Shown piece by piece: positions 41,174 through 53,826 of a DNA stretch of 64,000 bases. Position numbers and translations under genes: made by a program. The stretch is taken from positions 248,001 through 312,000 of the forward strand of contig NZ_JAJHPV010000012.1 of assembly GCF_020831365.1 (NCBI RefSeq). Reading direction: 5' to 3'. Source of the DNA: Massilia agrisoli (GTDB lineage: Bacteria; Pseudomonadota; Gammaproteobacteria; Burkholderiales; Burkholderiaceae_D). Numbering within the stretch: the first letter of the stretch is position 1; the number at the start of each line of letters is the position of its first letter. The notes under the pieces are model-generated. The model saw only the letters and a program-made list of their open reading frames with translations. It was not told where the DNA came from and did no database searches.

Positions 41174-41980
41174 TTACCTTGGCTTGGCGTCGTCCTTGAC
41201 GGCCGCCAGCGCCATGTCCTCCACAACACCGGGCGCGACCAGCTTCAGGAAGCGTCCGACCTTCGACTTCAGCGTCATCACCACCTCGCGCTCACGCTTG
41301 TTCATCCCCGCGATGATCAGGCGCGCGCACTCCTCCACGCTCATCGCATCATCTTCCTTCAGCTTGCTCACACCAGCAGGTTTGCCTTCAGCGTTAAACC
41401 CGCGCACGCGAATTTTGGTGGCCACCACGCCCGGATAAGCTGTCGTCACACTGACGCCTGCGCCTTTGAGCTCCATGCGCAAGGTCTCGAAGAAGCCGGT
41501 CATCGCAAACTTGGTCGCCGCATACGCCGTCCTGCCCGGCACCCCCACCAGGCCGACAATCGACGACACCGCGACAATAGAACCCTTCGACGCCTTCAGG
41601 TGCGGCAGCGCCGCGTGCGTGCACCACACGCTGCCCCACAGGTTGATGCGCATGAGTTCTTCGTACCAGCCCAGGTCCGCGACTTCTTCGAACAGCGCGT
41701 GCGCGGAGCGCCCCGCATTGTTGATCAGCGCGTCGATGCGGCCGCACCGCTCGACCGCCTGGTCAACCAGCCGGATACATTGCTGCTGCTCCGTCACATC
41801 GGTCGGCGCCACCAGGACCTGCGCGCCGAAGGCCTCGCACTGGCCAGCCACTTCCGCCAGCATCTGCCCGTTCCGGGCCGCCAGCACAAGCGCCACATCG
41901 CTGCCGTGCGCTTGCGCAAGCTGGCGCGCCATCTCGGCCCCGATCCCGTCGGAAGCGCCGGTGATGATGACGACCTTCAT
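41174..41980 (-). CDS. Short-chain dehydrogenase/reductase
   Basis: NAD(P)-binding Rossmann enzyme of 268 residues. Cofactor motif TGASDGIG (8-15), NNAG near 89, catalytic Ser in VSSIVG and YAATK. The Arg in AARNG after strand 2 favours NADP. The C-terminal region with a Lys/Arg-rich stretch and a hydrophobic helix suggests membrane contact, as in dhs-7B-like members. The substrate is unknown. ATG 41980 overlaps the stop of the stomatin-like gene (TGATG), so the three-gene leftward set nfeD, stomatin, SDR is one operon. Confidence 0.85.
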   Translation of the reverse strand: MKVVIITGASDGIGAEMARQLAQAHGSDVALVLAARNGQMLAEVAGQCEAFGAQVLVAPTDVTEQQQCIRLVDQAVERCGRIDALINNAGRSAHALFEEVADLGWYEELMRINLWGSVWCTHAALPHLKASKGSIVAVSSIVGLVGVPGRTAYAATKFAMTGFFETLRMELKGAGVSVTTAYPGVVATKIRVRGFNAEGKPAGVSKLKEDDAMSVEECARLIIAGMNKREREVVMTLKSKVGRFLKLVAPGVVEDMALAAVKDDAKPR

Positions 41981-42900
41981 CAAGTCTTTTGCGCTTTGGC
42001 GATCTGCATCGCGCTGGCAATCAGCCCGCTCATGTCCGACAAGTTGGCCGGCACAATGATCGAGTTGTTCGTCTTGGCCAGGTTCTCGAACGCGTCCACG
42101 TACTGCTCCGCCACCTTCAGGTTGACGGCTTCCGTGCCGCCCGGCTCGCGGATCGCCGCGCCGATCTGGCGCAGCGCATCGGCGTTCGCTTCCGCCAGCG
42201 CCACGATGGCCTTGGCCTGGCCTTCCGCCAGGTTGATCGACGCCTGCTTTTCGCCTTCGGACCGGGCGATGGCAGCTTCGCGCTCGCCGGTTGCGATGTT
42301 GATCTGTTCCTGCTTGCGGCCTTCGGACGCGGCAATCAAGGCGCGCTTCTCGCGTTCGGCGGTAATCTGCGCCTGCATCGCGTGCAAAATCTCCTGCGGC
42401 GGCGTCAGGTCCTTGATCTCGTAGCGCAGCACCTTCACGCCCCAGTTGGCGGCCGATTCGTCGATCGCATTGACGATGGTGGTGTTGATGTGGTCGCGCT
42501 CTTCAAAGGTTTTGTCGAGCTCCATCTTGCCGATCACGGAACGCAGCGTGGTCTGGGCCAGCTGGGTAATCGCCGCCAGGTAGTTCGACGAGCCGTACGA
42601 GGCGCGCATCGCGTCGGTGATCTGGAAGTAGAGGATGCCGTCCACCTGCAACTGCGTGTTATCGCGCGTGATGCAGACCTGTGGCGGCACGTCGAGTGGA
42701 ATCTCCTTGAGCGAATGCTTGTACGCGATCCGGTCGATGAACGGCACCACGATATTGAGCCCCGGGGCCAGTGTCGCATGGTACTTGCCGAGCCGTTCCA
42801 CCACCCACGCATGCTGCTGCGGCACCACGTTGATCGTCTTGAACACGAATACCAGTGCGACGATGAACAGAACCGTCGCTACGCTGCCAAAGAACTCCAT
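41980..42900 (-). CDS. Stomatin/QmcA-like SPFH-domain membrane protein
   Basis: Protein of 306 residues: one N-terminal membrane helix (about 5-22), an SPFH/Band-7 domain (about 25-190; VPQQHAWVVERLGKY, PGLNIVVPFIDRI), a long alanine/glutamate coiled coil (about 195-260) and a short tail. SPFH proteins form large oligomeric cages or membrane microdomains. The adjacent NfeD gene is the usual partner. Confidence 0.92.
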   Translation of the reverse strand: MEFFGSVATVLFIVALVFVFKTINVVPQQHAWVVERLGKYHATLAPGLNIVVPFIDRIAYKHSLKEIPLDVPPQVCITRDNTQLQVDGILYFQITDAMRASYGSSNYLAAITQLAQTTLRSVIGKMELDKTFEERDHINTTIVNAIDESAANWGVKVLRYEIKDLTPPQEILHAMQAQITAEREKRALIAASEGRKQEQINIATGEREAAIARSEGEKQASINLAEGQAKAIVALAEANADALRQIGAAIREPGGTEAVNLKVAEQYVDAFENLAKTNNSIIVPANLSDMSGLIASAMQIAKAQKT

Positions 42901-42925
42901 GTTTGAACCTCTTTCAGTTTGATTA

Positions 42926-43348
42926 TTATGAATTCGCGACGATCAGGCGATTGCCCTGTACTTCGACAATCTTGAAGCTCCCTGCTTCGGCAATGGCGCC
43001 CTGCCCCAGTTCGACGTCCCACAGCGCGCCCCGGTACATCACGCGCGCCTTGCCACCCTGCCATTCGGCGACCGTCAGGCGCTGGCCGATGTCGATGTTC
43101 ACGTTGTGGTCGCGCGCGGGGTTTTGCTTGGCCGGGTGGCCAAAGCGGCTGCGGTGCAGCACGCCCGTCGCAATCACACCGACCACCGCGGCCACGATCG
43201 TCTGCGCCGGCACCGACATGCCAAACAGCGCGGCCAGCGCACCGAAGCCCAGGCCGATCGCAATCATCAAGAGATAGAACGTCCCGGTGAACATCTCCAG
43301 CACCACCAGCACACCGGCCATGATCAGCCATAACACCCAGTCGTTCAT
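42926..43348 (-). CDS. NfeD-family membrane protein (short form)
   Basis: Protein of 140 residues with three to four hydrophobic segments in the first 80 residues and a C-terminal OB-fold beta-barrel (about 90-140, GQRLTVAEWQGGKARVMYRG). This is the short NfeD without the ClpP-like protease domain. The start at 43348 has AAGGAGG upstream. It lies 25 bp ahead of the SPFH gene; NfeD and stomatin commonly act together. Confidence 0.88.
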   Translation of the reverse strand: MNDWVLWLIMAGVLVVLEMFTGTFYLLMIAIGLGFGALAALFGMSVPAQTIVAAVVGVIATGVLHRSRFGHPAKQNPARDHNVNIDIGQRLTVAEWQGGKARVMYRGALWDVELGQGAIAEAGSFKIVEVQGNRLIVANS

Positions 43349-43453
43349 TTCACCCTCCTTGGGTAATGCGGATTCAAAATGCAAAAACCCCCGAAGCCGG
43401 TGAGGGCTGCGAGGGTTCCTGATGCGATCGTATAAGTTTTTATAATGTCGGGA

Positions 43454-43494
43454 TTCGCTAAGTTGATACCCGTAGTGTAGCCATATTTAGCGAA
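43454..43494. promoter_or_regulatory. Inverted repeat TTCGCTAA/TTAGCGAA upstream of the nfeD operon
   Basis: Two 8-bp arms (43454-43461 and 43487-43494) are separated by 25 bp in the region between the ppsA stop (43514) and the nfeD start (43348). It may be an operator for the leftward nfeD operon or a loose hairpin after ppsA. Confidence 0.35.
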
Positions 43495-43513
43495 GTGTCA
43501 ACATCATCCTTCC

Positions 43514-45952
<2,439 letters not shown>

Positions 45953-46135
45953 GGTATTACCTTTAGTGATGATAGAAATCTTCGCGTGAGGCAGTGCTGC
46001 CCAACTCCGGGCCGCCCGGTATTCTTGTTATTCTTGGCGTGGTACAGCACAATTGAATCCGTTGCAGAGCATTTTACAGCCTGTGCGTGTAATTTACAGC
46101 GCACAACCTTGAATCATTGGCATCCAGATAACAAA

Positions 46136-46984
46136 ATGACATTAGAAACCCGCCCCCCTTTGCCGACTTCGGCGCGCACCGTCTTTTTCGTCTCGGATGG
46201 CACAGGCATTACAGCGGAGACCTTCGGGCACGCGGTGCTCACGCAGTTCGAGATGAGGTTCCGCCAGGTGCGGCTGCCGTTTATCGACACGCTCGACAAG
46301 GCCTACGACGCCAAGCGCAAGATCAACGAAGCGGTCAACACCGACGGACAGCGGCCCATCGTGTTCTCGACCCTGGTCAAGCACGACCTGTCGCAGGTGA
46401 TCCGCCAGGCGGACGGCATGCATATGGACCTGATCCAGACTTTCGTGGCGCCGCTGGAGCAGGAGCTTGGCATGAAGTCGACCCACACGGTCGGCCGCTC
46501 GCACAACATCGTCGACAGCGAGGAATACAAGAACCGCATCGAGGCGATCAACTTCTCGCTTGCGCACGACGACGGGCAGTCGCACAAGAATTTGTCGGAC
46601 GCGGATGTGATCCTGGTGGGCGTGTCACGGTCGGGCAAGACGCCGACCAGCCTGTACCTGGCGATGCAGTACGGGATCAAGGCGGCCAACTACCCGCTGA
46701 TTCCCGACGATTTCGAGCGCGGCAAGCTGCCGTCGTCGCTGCCGCCGTTCCGCCACAAGATCTTCGGATTGAGCATTACGCCGGAGCGCCTGTCGGAGAT
46801 CCGCCATGAGCGCCGCGCGGGCAGCAAGTATGCATCGATCGAGAACTGCCGCTATGAGGTGAACGAGGCGGAGCTGATGATGAAGCGCGAGGGAATAAGG
46901 TGGCTGTCGTCGACCACCAAGTCGATCGAGGAGATTGCGACGACCATCCTGCAGGAGATCAAGCCGGACCGTCGGGACTATTGA
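46136..46984 (+). CDS. ppsR: PEP synthase regulatory kinase/phosphatase (DUF299)
   Basis: Protein of 282 residues that phosphorylates PEP synthase with ADP and removes the phosphate with Pi, switching the enzyme off and on. Signature pieces: [14 protein letters not shown] near the start, the P-loop [15 protein letters not shown] (about 161-175) and [10 protein letters not shown] start at ATG 46136, where homologues begin; no strong ribosome site is visible. Divergence from ppsA is the conserved arrangement. Confidence 0.95.
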   Translation: MTLETRPPLPTSARTVFFVSDGTGITAETFGHAVLTQFEMRFRQVRLPFIDTLDKAYDAKRKINEAVNTDGQRPIVFSTLVKHDLSQVIRQADGMHMDLIQTFVAPLEQELGMKSTHTVGRSHNIVDSEEYKNRIEAINFSLAHDDGQSHKNLSDADVILVGVSRSGKTPTSLYLAMQYGIKAANYPLIPDDFERGKLPSSLPPFRHKIFGLSITPERLSEIRHERRAGSKYASIENCRYEVNEAELMMKREGIRWLSSTTKSIEEIATTILQEIKPDRRDY

Positions 46985-46992
46985 CGTCAAAA

Positions 46993-47071
46993 CGGCGGAT
47001 GCGGCCTCCGGCCTTATCCGCCCTACGATTCGCCGCGGGCGGTAGGGCGGATAAGTGAAACGCATCCGCCG
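46993..47071. repeat. Inverted repeat of the GTAGGGCGGATAAG family
   Basis: Left arm CGGCGGATGCG...CTTATCCGCCCTAC (46993-47025) and right arm GTAGGGCGGATAAG...CGCATCCGCCG (47042-47071) pair over about 25 bases. It sits between convergent ppsR and the REC-EAL gene. A single arm of the same family lies at 60362-60395. Confidence 0.75.
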
Positions 47072-47079
47072 GCATACCA

Positions 47080-48276
47080 CTAAAAGAAATGCCGCCAATC
47101 CTCCAGCCACCCCGGAAACGCTTCCGCTTCCATCGGCTTGGCGATATGGTAGCCCTGCGCATACGTGCACCCGAGCCCCTGCAGGAAGTCCCAATCCTGC
47201 TTGGTCTCGACGCCCACCGCGACCGACATCCGGTCCAGGCTGCGCGCCAGCCCGAGGCATGAACTGAGCACCGTCCCCAGCGCGCGCTTCTTCGAGGCGC
47301 CATCGACAAAGCTGCGGTCGATCTTCAGCTCCGAGAACGGCACCCGCGCCAACAGCTGAAGGTTCGACCTGCCGGTACCGTAATCGTCAATCGCCAGCCC
47401 GAAGCCCATCATCCGCAAGCGCACCAGCCGCTCAAGGAAGGTCGGGTCGGTCGTCAGCACCGACGACTCAGGCATCTCGAACGTAATATAGTCAGGCATC
47501 ACGCGGTGCCGCTGCACGCATGCCGTGATCTGCTGGATGAATCCCGCATGCGCCAGCGTCTCGGGCGCGAGGTTGATCGAAATCGGAATCGGCGTGCCCT
47601 TGTCCTGGAACTCGCGGCAGCGTTCGACCGACTTTTCGATCATGGTCCAGTCGAGGAAGTCGATGCGGTTGTGCTGCTCCAGCGCGTCGATAAACGCATG
47701 CGGACCGAGCACGCCATGCTCCGGGTGCACCCAGCGCGCAAACGTCTCCAGTCCCTTGACCTGGCCGGTGGCCAGTTCGATCTTCGGCTGGAAGTACGGT
47801 TCGAACTGGCGCGCCTGCAGGCCGATGCCGATATCCGAAAACGAAAAGGTCGGCCCGCGCGGGCGTTCCGAGCGCTGCGGCGGCGGCACGTAATTTTCTA
47901 TCAGCGCCTGTAAGCGCGAAATAGTCACCGGCTTGGCGATGGTGCCGAGCAGGTCGAGGCCATAGGCCTGCGCCATCGTTTCGACCGAAAACAGCAGGTT
48001 CGATGGCTGCGCGCCGGCGACGATGACGCGGGTGCGGCAGTTCATGCCGGCCAGGGTGCGGATCAGTTCCAGCCCGTCCATGCCGGGCAGCCCCAGGTCG
48101 ACGATCGCGATATCCACCGCCGGCGCGAACGATTCGTTCAGGAAGCGCAGGGTCGAATGGCCGTCGGGTACCTCTGAAACCTGGCTGGCGCCCAGCTTGC
48201 CGAGCATGTCCACGACCGCGAGACGCTGGGCCTGGTCCGCTTCGGCTACCAAAAAATGCAAATGGGCGATGTCCAC
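47080..48276 (-). CDS. Response-regulator EAL-domain protein (c-di-GMP phosphodiesterase-like)
   Basis: Protein of 398 residues with a receiver domain (1-125; phospho-acceptor Asp in IVDLGLPGMDG near residue 60, Lys in IAKPV) and an EAL domain (about 150-395). The EAL signature is changed to ETF, but the metal and catalytic positions look present: Glu of ETF, Asn of INLAPE, Glu of FEMPE, the Asp pair of IDDYGTG, Lys of LKIDRSF, Glu of GVET, Gln of QGYHIAKP. It may therefore cleave c-di-GMP. No histidine kinase is adjacent. Confidence 0.88.
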   Translation of the reverse strand: MDIAHLHFLVAEADQAQRLAVVDMLGKLGASQVSEVPDGHSTLRFLNESFAPAVDIAIVDLGLPGMDGLELIRTLAGMNCRTRVIVAGAQPSNLLFSVETMAQAYGLDLLGTIAKPVTISRLQALIENYVPPPQRSERPRGPTFSFSDIGIGLQARQFEPYFQPKIELATGQVKGLETFARWVHPEHGVLGPHAFIDALEQHNRIDFLDWTMIEKSVERCREFQDKGTPIPISINLAPETLAHAGFIQQITACVQRHRVMPDYITFEMPESSVLTTDPTFLERLVRLRMMGFGLAIDDYGTGRSNLQLLARVPFSELKIDRSFVDGASKKRALGTVLSSCLGLARSLDRMSVAVGVETKQDWDFLQGLGCTYAQGYHIAKPMEAEAFPGWLEDWRHFF

Positions 48277-48331
48277 TGTTTACTCCACTGTTGCTCTAGC
48301 CCAAGAGGTTACCCTCAGTTAAGGCTGTCGT

Positions 48332-49117
48332 CTACGCCTGAATTTGCCGGACTTGCTCAAAAAAGCAAACTGCTGCGCAAGCCGCAACATTTAGGGACTC
48401 AACCTGGCCCAAATGGGGAATCACCACCTGCTGGGTGGCCATGTTCAGCAAATCGTCGGCGACGCCCTGCCCTTCATGGCCGAAGATCCAGGCGACCGGC
48501 TGGCGCAGGTCGGCGTCGTAGACGCGCTGGGTGGCATAGCCGCTGGTGGCCAGGACGGCAATCTTCGATGGCGCGATCAGCGAAGCCAGGTCGACGTTCT
48601 CGTAGATGTCGACGACAAAATGGGCGCCCATCGCGGCGCGCAGCACTTTTGGCGACCAGCAGAATGCGGTGCCGCTGCTGCAGAACACCTGGGTGATGCC
48701 AGCCGCCGCCGCGCTGCGCAGGATCGAGCCGACATTGCCCGGGTCCTGCACGTTATCGAGCAAAACCGCGTTGACTGTCAGCGTGGCCGGCAGCTCGCTC
48801 GACGGCGTCTCGATCAGGAACATCAGGCCGACGCCGTGTTCGACCTGGCTGACGGTGTTGTACAGCGCGTCCGGCAGCGCGGTCACGTGCGCGTGCTGGT
48901 TCTCGCAGCGCATGACGATGTCCGCGACCTCCGGGTTGGCCAGCGCGCTTTCGCTGACGATGCATTGCAGCGGCGCGCCGCGCATGTCAAGCCAGGCTTG
49001 CGCCAGGTGCACCCCGTCGAGCAAGGTGCGGCCGGCCTTGCGGCGTGCCTGCGAGCTGGTCGCAAGGTGCTTGAGTTCCTTGTACAGCGGGTTGTCGCGC
49101 GACGTGATGGTCTTCAT
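48332..49117 (-). CDS. TrmH/SpoU-family RNA 2'-O-methyltransferase
   Basis: Protein of 261 residues with an N-terminal L30-like RNA-binding part (1-100) and a C-terminal trefoil-knot SPOUT domain: [30 protein letters not shown] and [16 protein letters not shown] are motifs 1 to 3. It methylates rRNA or tRNA riboses; the target base is not predictable. The start overlaps the rnhB stop (ATGA type), so it is the last gene of the leftward envelope operon. Confidence 0.9.
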   Translation of the reverse strand: MKTITSRDNPLYKELKHLATSSQARRKAGRTLLDGVHLAQAWLDMRGAPLQCIVSESALANPEVADIVMRCENQHAHVTALPDALYNTVSQVEHGVGLMFLIETPSSELPATLTVNAVLLDNVQDPGNVGSILRSAAAAGITQVFCSSGTAFCWSPKVLRAAMGAHFVVDIYENVDLASLIAPSKIAVLATSGYATQRVYDADLRQPVAWIFGHEGQGVADDLLNMATQQVVIPHLGQVESLNVAACAAVCFFEQVRQIQA

Positions 49118-49785
49118 TCTTCAACTTCCATCGCGAAATCGAATGCCAGCGTCTCGCCTATGCCGAGCGCTGCCCGCACGGGCGCGAACGAGCGGCGGTG
49201 CACCGGGCACGGGCCGTGCTCGCGCAGGCGCTCCATGTGCATCGCGGTGCTGTAGCCCTTGTGCTGGTCGAAACCGTACTGTGGGTACTGCTGGTGCAGC
49301 GTCACGAGGGCGGCGTCGCGCGCTGTCTTGGCCAAAATCGATGCGGCGGAAATCGCGTGCACCTTGTCGTCGCCTTCGATGATCGGGTGGCAGCGAATGG
49401 TCATTACCGGGCTGCGGTTGCCGTCGATGAGCGCAACGGTCGGTATCGTCGCCAGCGCTTCGACCGCACGGCGCATCGCCAGCATGGTCGCCTGCAGGAT
49501 GTTGATGGCGTCGATCTCTTCATGCGAGCACTCGGCGATCGCCCACGCCAGCGCGTTGGCCTTGATCAGCGGGGCCAGTTCGTCGCGCCGCTCGGCGGTC
49601 AGCTTTTTGGAGTCGCGCAGGCCGAGGATCGGGCGTTCCGGATGCAGGATCACCGCCGCGGCGAACACCGGCCCGGCCAAGGGGCCACGTCCGGCTTCGT
49701 CGACGCCGCAGACGATATCTTCAGGCGTAAACGGCAGCGCGTTCTTCTTCAGCCCAGGGTAAAAATTGACTTTCTTGGTTCTCAT
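49114..49785 (-). CDS. rnhB: Ribonuclease HII
   Basis: Enzyme of 223 residues that cuts RNA in RNA-DNA hybrids and at single ribonucleotides. The acidic site is in [16 protein letters not shown], with further carboxylates in LIDGN and the [17 protein letters not shown] segment. The start at 49785 overlaps the lpxB stop by 4 bp; the longer frame is a shadow of lpxB. A short basic N-terminal extension precedes the core. Confidence 0.94.
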   Translation of the reverse strand: MRTKKVNFYPGLKKNALPFTPEDIVCGVDEAGRGPLAGPVFAAAVILHPERPILGLRDSKKLTAERRDELAPLIKANALAWAIAECSHEEIDAINILQATMLAMRRAVEALATIPTVALIDGNRSPVMTIRCHPIIEGDDKVHAISAASILAKTARDAALVTLHQQYPQYGFDQHKGYSTAMHMERLREHGPCPVHRRSFAPVRAALGIGETLAFDFAMEVEE

Positions 49786-50948
49786 GATGCCTTGGACGAT
49801 TGTATGACGCGCATGACGGCGGCGGCGCTTTCTTCCGCGCTGTTGCGCAGCAGGCTGTGATGCATGTCGGTGAAGCGCTGGACCAGCTTCAGTCGGCCCG
49901 GCACGTCTTCGAGCTGCTTCCACACCGCGTCGGCCAGCGCTTCGGGCGTGGCCGCGTGCTGCAAAAATTCGGGGACCAGGAACTCGCGCGCCAAAATGTT
50001 CGGCAAGCCGATCCACGGCTGGTAGCCCATGTGGCGCATGATCTCCCACGATGCGCGCATCACCTTGTAGGCAATGACCATCGGCTTCTTGAACAGCGCC
50101 ACTTCCAGCGTGGCTGTACCGGAGGCCACCAGCACCGCATCGGCGGCGGCAATCGCGGTATGCGACTGGCCGTCGACCAGGTCGATCTGCACGTCCGCCA
50201 GCCCGGCCTCCTGCACCAGCTGGGTGAAGTACTGGCGCTGGCGCTCGCCGGCCATCGGCACCACAAAGCGCAGGGCCGGGTCGCGTTTGGCCAGCAGGCT
50301 GACGGCCGCCACAAACGGCGCAGCCAGGTATTTGAGCTCGCCCATGCGGCTGCCCGGCATTACCGTCACCACCCGCGCATCCTCCGGAATGCCCAGCACG
50401 CGGCGCGCGGCTGCTTCGTCTGGCTCCATCGGGATCATCTCGGCCAGCGGATGGCCGACATAGGTCACGGGCACGCCAGCCTGCTTGTAGATCTCTTCCT
50501 CGAACGGGAAGATCACCAGCATGTGCGACACGGCTTTCTGGATCTTCTTGATGCGCCCGCCGCGCCAGGCCCAGATCTGCGGGCTGACAAAGTGCATGGT
50601 CGGGATGCCGGCTTCGCGCAGTTGCATTTCAAGGCCGAGGTTAAAGCCGGGATAGTCGGCGCCGATGAACACGTCCGGCTTCTCGGCGATCAGCCGGTCG
50701 CGCAGCGCGTTCTGGATGCCCTTGATTTCGCGGTAGCGCGGGATGATCTCGAACAGGCCGCGCACGGTCAGGGTATCCATCGGCACGTCCGACACAAAGC
50801 CTTGCTCGGCCATGCGCGGGCCGCCAATGCCATGGAAGCGTGCTTCGGGAAGATGCGGGCGCAGGCCGGCCAGGAGGCGGCCTGCGAGCATGTCGCCGGA
50901 CACCTCGCCGGCGACGACGGCGACCGTTATGTCAGCGGACGATGCCAC
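49782..50948 (-). CDS. lpxB: Lipid-A-disaccharide synthase
   Basis: Peripheral inner-membrane glycosyltransferase of 388 residues that joins UDP-diacylglucosamine and lipid [20 protein letters not shown] at the start, [11 protein letters not shown] near residue 138 and MPGSRMGEL are the family landmarks. It overlaps lpxA by 17 bp and rnhB by 4 bp. Confidence 0.96.
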   Translation of the reverse strand: MASSADITVAVVAGEVSGDMLAGRLLAGLRPHLPEARFHGIGGPRMAEQGFVSDVPMDTLTVRGLFEIIPRYREIKGIQNALRDRLIAEKPDVFIGADYPGFNLGLEMQLREAGIPTMHFVSPQIWAWRGGRIKKIQKAVSHMLVIFPFEEEIYKQAGVPVTYVGHPLAEMIPMEPDEAAARRVLGIPEDARVVTVMPGSRMGELKYLAAPFVAAVSLLAKRDPALRFVVPMAGERQRQYFTQLVQEAGLADVQIDLVDGQSHTAIAAADAVLVASGTATLEVALFKKPMVIAYKVMRASWEIMRHMGYQPWIGLPNILAREFLVPEFLQHAATPEALADAVWKQLEDVPGRLKLVQRFTDMHHSLLRNSAEESAAAVMRVIQSSKAS

Positions 50949-51720
50949 GGGTAGCGCTACCCAGGAAGTCCAGCATCGCGCCGACCTGCGGCGCGGCGTC
51001 CGGCGTATCGCCCTGCAGCTTCGCCAGTTCCGCCTTGGCCTCGTCGAGCGTGAGGTTGTTACGGTAGATCAGCTTGTAGGCTGCGCGGATGCCGTCGATC
51101 TGGGCGCGCGTAAAGCCGCGCCGCTTCAGGCCTTCGATGTTCACGCCGCGCGCGCCCGCCGGGTTGCCCGACACGAGCACGAACGGCGGCACGTCCTGCG
51201 TCAGGCTGGTGTACATGCCGACGAACGCGTGCGCGCCGATTTTGCAGAACTGGTGCACGCCGGCGTAGCCGGACATGATCGCCCAGTCGCCCACTTCAAC
51301 GTGGCCGGCCAGCTGCGCATTGTTCGAGAAGATGGTGTTGCTGCCGACCTGGCAGTCGTGCGCCAGGTGGACGTAAGCCGAAATCCAGTTGTCGTTGCCG
51401 AGGCGCGTTACGCCCTTGTCCTGGGTGGTGCCCAGGTTGAAGGTGCAGAACTCGCGCACGGTGTTGCGGTCGCCGACTTCAAGCCGGGTCGGTTCGCCCG
51501 CCCACTTCTTGTCCTGCGGCGCGGCGCCGATGGACGAGAACTGGAAGAACTTGTTGTCTTCGCCGATCGTCGTGTGGCCTTCGATGACCACATGCGGGCC
51601 GACCACGGTGCGCGCGCCGATCTGCACGTTCGGGCCGATGATCGAATACGCGCCGACTTCAACGCTGCTGTCGAGCTGCGCCTTCGGGTCGACAATGGCG
51701 GTTGGGTGAATCATCGTCAT
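50932..51720 (-). CDS. lpxA: UDP-N-acetylglucosamine acyltransferase
   Basis: First enzyme of lipid A synthesis, 262 residues. The first 190 residues are a left-handed beta-helix of hexapeptide repeats (IHPTAIVDPKAQLDSSVEVG); the catalytic His is in VHLAHDCQVG. The C-terminal part is helical. The start codon directly follows the fabZ stop. Confidence 0.96.
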   Translation of the reverse strand: MTMIHPTAIVDPKAQLDSSVEVGAYSIIGPNVQIGARTVVGPHVVIEGHTTIGEDNKFFQFSSIGAAPQDKKWAGEPTRLEVGDRNTVREFCTFNLGTTQDKGVTRLGNDNWISAYVHLAHDCQVGSNTIFSNNAQLAGHVEVGDWAIMSGYAGVHQFCKIGAHAFVGMYTSLTQDVPPFVLVSGNPAGARGVNIEGLKRRGFTRAQIDGIRAAYKLIYRNNLTLDEAKAELAKLQGDTPDAAPQVGAMLDFLGSATRGIVR

Positions 51721-52206
51721 TTACTGCCCCGCTGGCTTGCTCGCGTCGTCGGTGGCGCGAATGGTGCACATCAGTTCAGCTTCGAGCGCCACCGCGCCGT
51801 CCACGCTGCCTACTGCCTTGTACTTCCAGATGCCGCGCGATACGCGCAGGATCTCGACGTCCATCTTCAGCTGGTCGCCGGGACCCACCGGGCGCTTGAA
51901 GCGCGCGTTGTCGATGCCGACAAAATAAACCACCGAGTTTTCGTCCGGCTTGACGCCCATGGTCAGGAACGACAGCAGCGCGGCGGTCTGCGCCAGCGCT
52001 TCGATCATCAACACGCCAGGCATGACCGGCTTGTGCGGGAAGTGGCCGTTGAAGAATTCTTCGTTGACGGTGACATTCTTGATCGCGGTGATCGACTTGT
52101 TCGCTTCCCAGGTCAGCACGCGGTCGACCAGCAGCAGCGGATAACGGTGCGGCAGCAGCGCCTTGATCTGGCAAATGTCGAGGGTCTTGTTTTCGGTAGT
52201 GGTCAT
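51721..52206 (-). CDS. fabZ: 3-hydroxyacyl-ACP dehydratase FabZ
   Basis: Hot-dog-fold enzyme of 161 residues for fatty-acid elongation. The catalytic His and Glu are in [34 protein letters not shown] opens the core. The gene overlaps lpxD by 4 bp. Its place between lpxD and lpxA lets it balance phospholipid and lipid A supply. Confidence 0.96.
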   Translation of the reverse strand: MTTTENKTLDICQIKALLPHRYPLLLVDRVLTWEANKSITAIKNVTVNEEFFNGHFPHKPVMPGVLMIEALAQTAALLSFLTMGVKPDENSVVYFVGIDNARFKRPVGPGDQLKMDVEILRVSRGIWKYKAVGSVDGAVALEAELMCTIRATDDASKPAGQ

Positions 52207-53252
52207 TTTTGTTCTGTCAGGGTTTTAATTGTTTTTTCCAGCGCGCGGATTTTATCGCGCATTGTGTCCAGGTTGCGAACGATCGCCGCAGTTTTTTCCC
52301 AGTCGGCGTTTTTCGCCAGCGGATAGAAGCCGGTGTACTGGCCCGCTTCCGCAATCGAGCGCGAGACCATGCTGCCCGATGAGATATGCACGTGGTCGGC
52401 AATCGTCAGGTGGCCCAGCACCATCGCCGCGCCGCCGAAGGTGCAGTACTTGCCGATCTTTGCGCTGCCGGCCACGCCGACGCAGCCGGCCATCGCGGTG
52501 TGCGCGCCGATGTGGCAGTTGTGTCCAATCTGGATCTGGTTATCGAGCTTGACGCCGTCTTCGATGATGGTGTCGGCCAGCGCGCCGCGGTCGATGGTCG
52601 TGTTGGCGCCGATGTCGACGTCGTCGCCGATCACCACGCGGCCGGTCTGCGGAATCTTGATGTACACGCCGCCTTCATTGGCAAAGCCAAAGCCGTCAGT
52701 GCCGATCACCGCGCCCGAGTGGATGATCCCGCGCGCGCCGATCTGGCAGCCGGCATGGAAGGTCACGTTGGCAAACAGCCTGGTTTCGGCGCCGATGACG
52801 GCGTCGCGGCCGACGAAGCAGCCAGCGCCAATCACTGCGCCGGCGCCGACGGAGGCGCCCTCTTCGACCGTCGCATTCGGGCCTACGTGGGCCGACGGAT
52901 CGACCCTGGCGCTGCCCGCGACATAGGCGCTCGGATGCACGCCGGCCGCAGGCACGAACGCCGTCAGCGCTTCGAAATACTGCGCCGCGCGGGCAAAGTA
53001 AGCATACGGATTCTTGGTGACGATGCGCGCACCCGGGTAGGTGGCGCCGACCGTTTCGCTGTCGCTTGGTGCCAGGATCAGGGCCGCGGCCCCGCTTTGC
53101 GCGGCTTGTGCGCGCAGTTTGCTATTGCTTAGGAAGCTGATGTGCGAAGCGCCCGCATCGGCCAGCGGCGCGATGCCCGTGACTTCGATATTCGGGTCAC
53201 CCGCCAGCTCACCGCCCAAGCGTTCGACCAATTCACCCAGTCGAGTGCCCAT
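52203..53252 (-). CDS. lpxD: UDP-3-O-(3-hydroxymyristoyl)glucosamine N-acyltransferase
   Basis: Third lipid A enzyme, 349 residues. A small N-terminal uridine-binding domain (1-100) is followed by hexapeptide repeats ([20 protein letters not shown] onward), with the catalytic-histidine region [14 protein letters not shown] short C-terminal helix ends the protein. It lies 19 bp after the Skp-like gene. Confidence 0.96.
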   Translation of the reverse strand: MGTRLGELVERLGGELAGDPNIEVTGIAPLADAGASHISFLSNSKLRAQAAQSGAAALILAPSDSETVGATYPGARIVTKNPYAYFARAAQYFEALTAFVPAAGVHPSAYVAGSARVDPSAHVGPNATVEEGASVGAGAVIGAGCFVGRDAVIGAETRLFANVTFHAGCQIGARGIIHSGAVIGTDGFGFANEGGVYIKIPQTGRVVIGDDVDIGANTTIDRGALADTIIEDGVKLDNQIQIGHNCHIGAHTAMAGCVGVAGSAKIGKYCTFGGAAMVLGHLTIADHVHISSGSMVSRSIAEAGQYTGFYPLAKNADWEKTAAIVRNLDTMRDKIRALEKTIKTLTEQK

Positions 53253-53271
53253 CTGGTATTTCCTGTTTCTG

Positions 53272-53790
53272 TTATTTGTCGAGTTGCTGCAAGATCTTGT
53301 CGGTGATGTCGATCCGCGGATTGTGCCATCCGGCTTCGTAGATCACGACGTCAAGCTGCTCCTGTGCGGCGATCTGTTCGATGATCTTGTACGCTTTGGT
53401 TGCGATGTTGGCGCGTTCTTCGTTCTTGCGCTGCATCAGGTCTTCACGGTACTCGCGCTGCTTGCGCTGCACGTCTTTTTCCATGTCGATCAGCTCGCGC
53501 GTGCGGCGGGTGCGGTCCATCTCGGTCATCTTGGGCGCTTCGCGCTCGAACTTCTCGGCCAGCGCGCGCACGCTGCCGATCTGTTCGTTGATCGACTTGT
53601 CGCGCTTGGAGAATTCGGCTTCGATGCGCTCGTCGGCCTTCTTCGCCAGCTTCGATTCGGTCATCAGGCGCTCGGTCGCCACGTAAGCGATGCGGCTGCC
53701 GGCCATCTGCGCCTGCGCCTGGGCGAGCGGAATGGCGCACAGCGCGAACAGCAGCAGCTGTTTCGACATTGAGGTAAAGGCAGTTTTCAA
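53272..53790 (-). CDS. skp: OmpH/Skp-family periplasmic chaperone
   Basis: Secreted protein of 172 residues with a signal peptide ending near AQAQM and the long coiled-coil arms of Skp (about 45-140, rich in Lys, Glu and Arg). Skp holds unfolded outer-membrane proteins for BamA, whose gene lies 36 bp upstream. I keep a TTG start at 53790, since GGAG lies before it and no ribosome site precedes the in-frame ATG at 53769. Confidence 0.9.
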   Translation of the reverse strand: MKTAFTSMSKQLLLFALCAIPLAQAQAQMAGSRIAYVATERLMTESKLAKKADERIEAEFSKRDKSINEQIGSVRALAEKFEREAPKMTEMDRTRRTRELIDMEKDVQRKQREYREDLMQRKNEERANIATKAYKIIEQIAAQEQLDVVIYEAGWHNPRIDITDKILQQLDK

Positions 53791-53826
53791 CTTGTTCTCC
53801 GCAATCTGAATTGAAACGTCGCTAAA

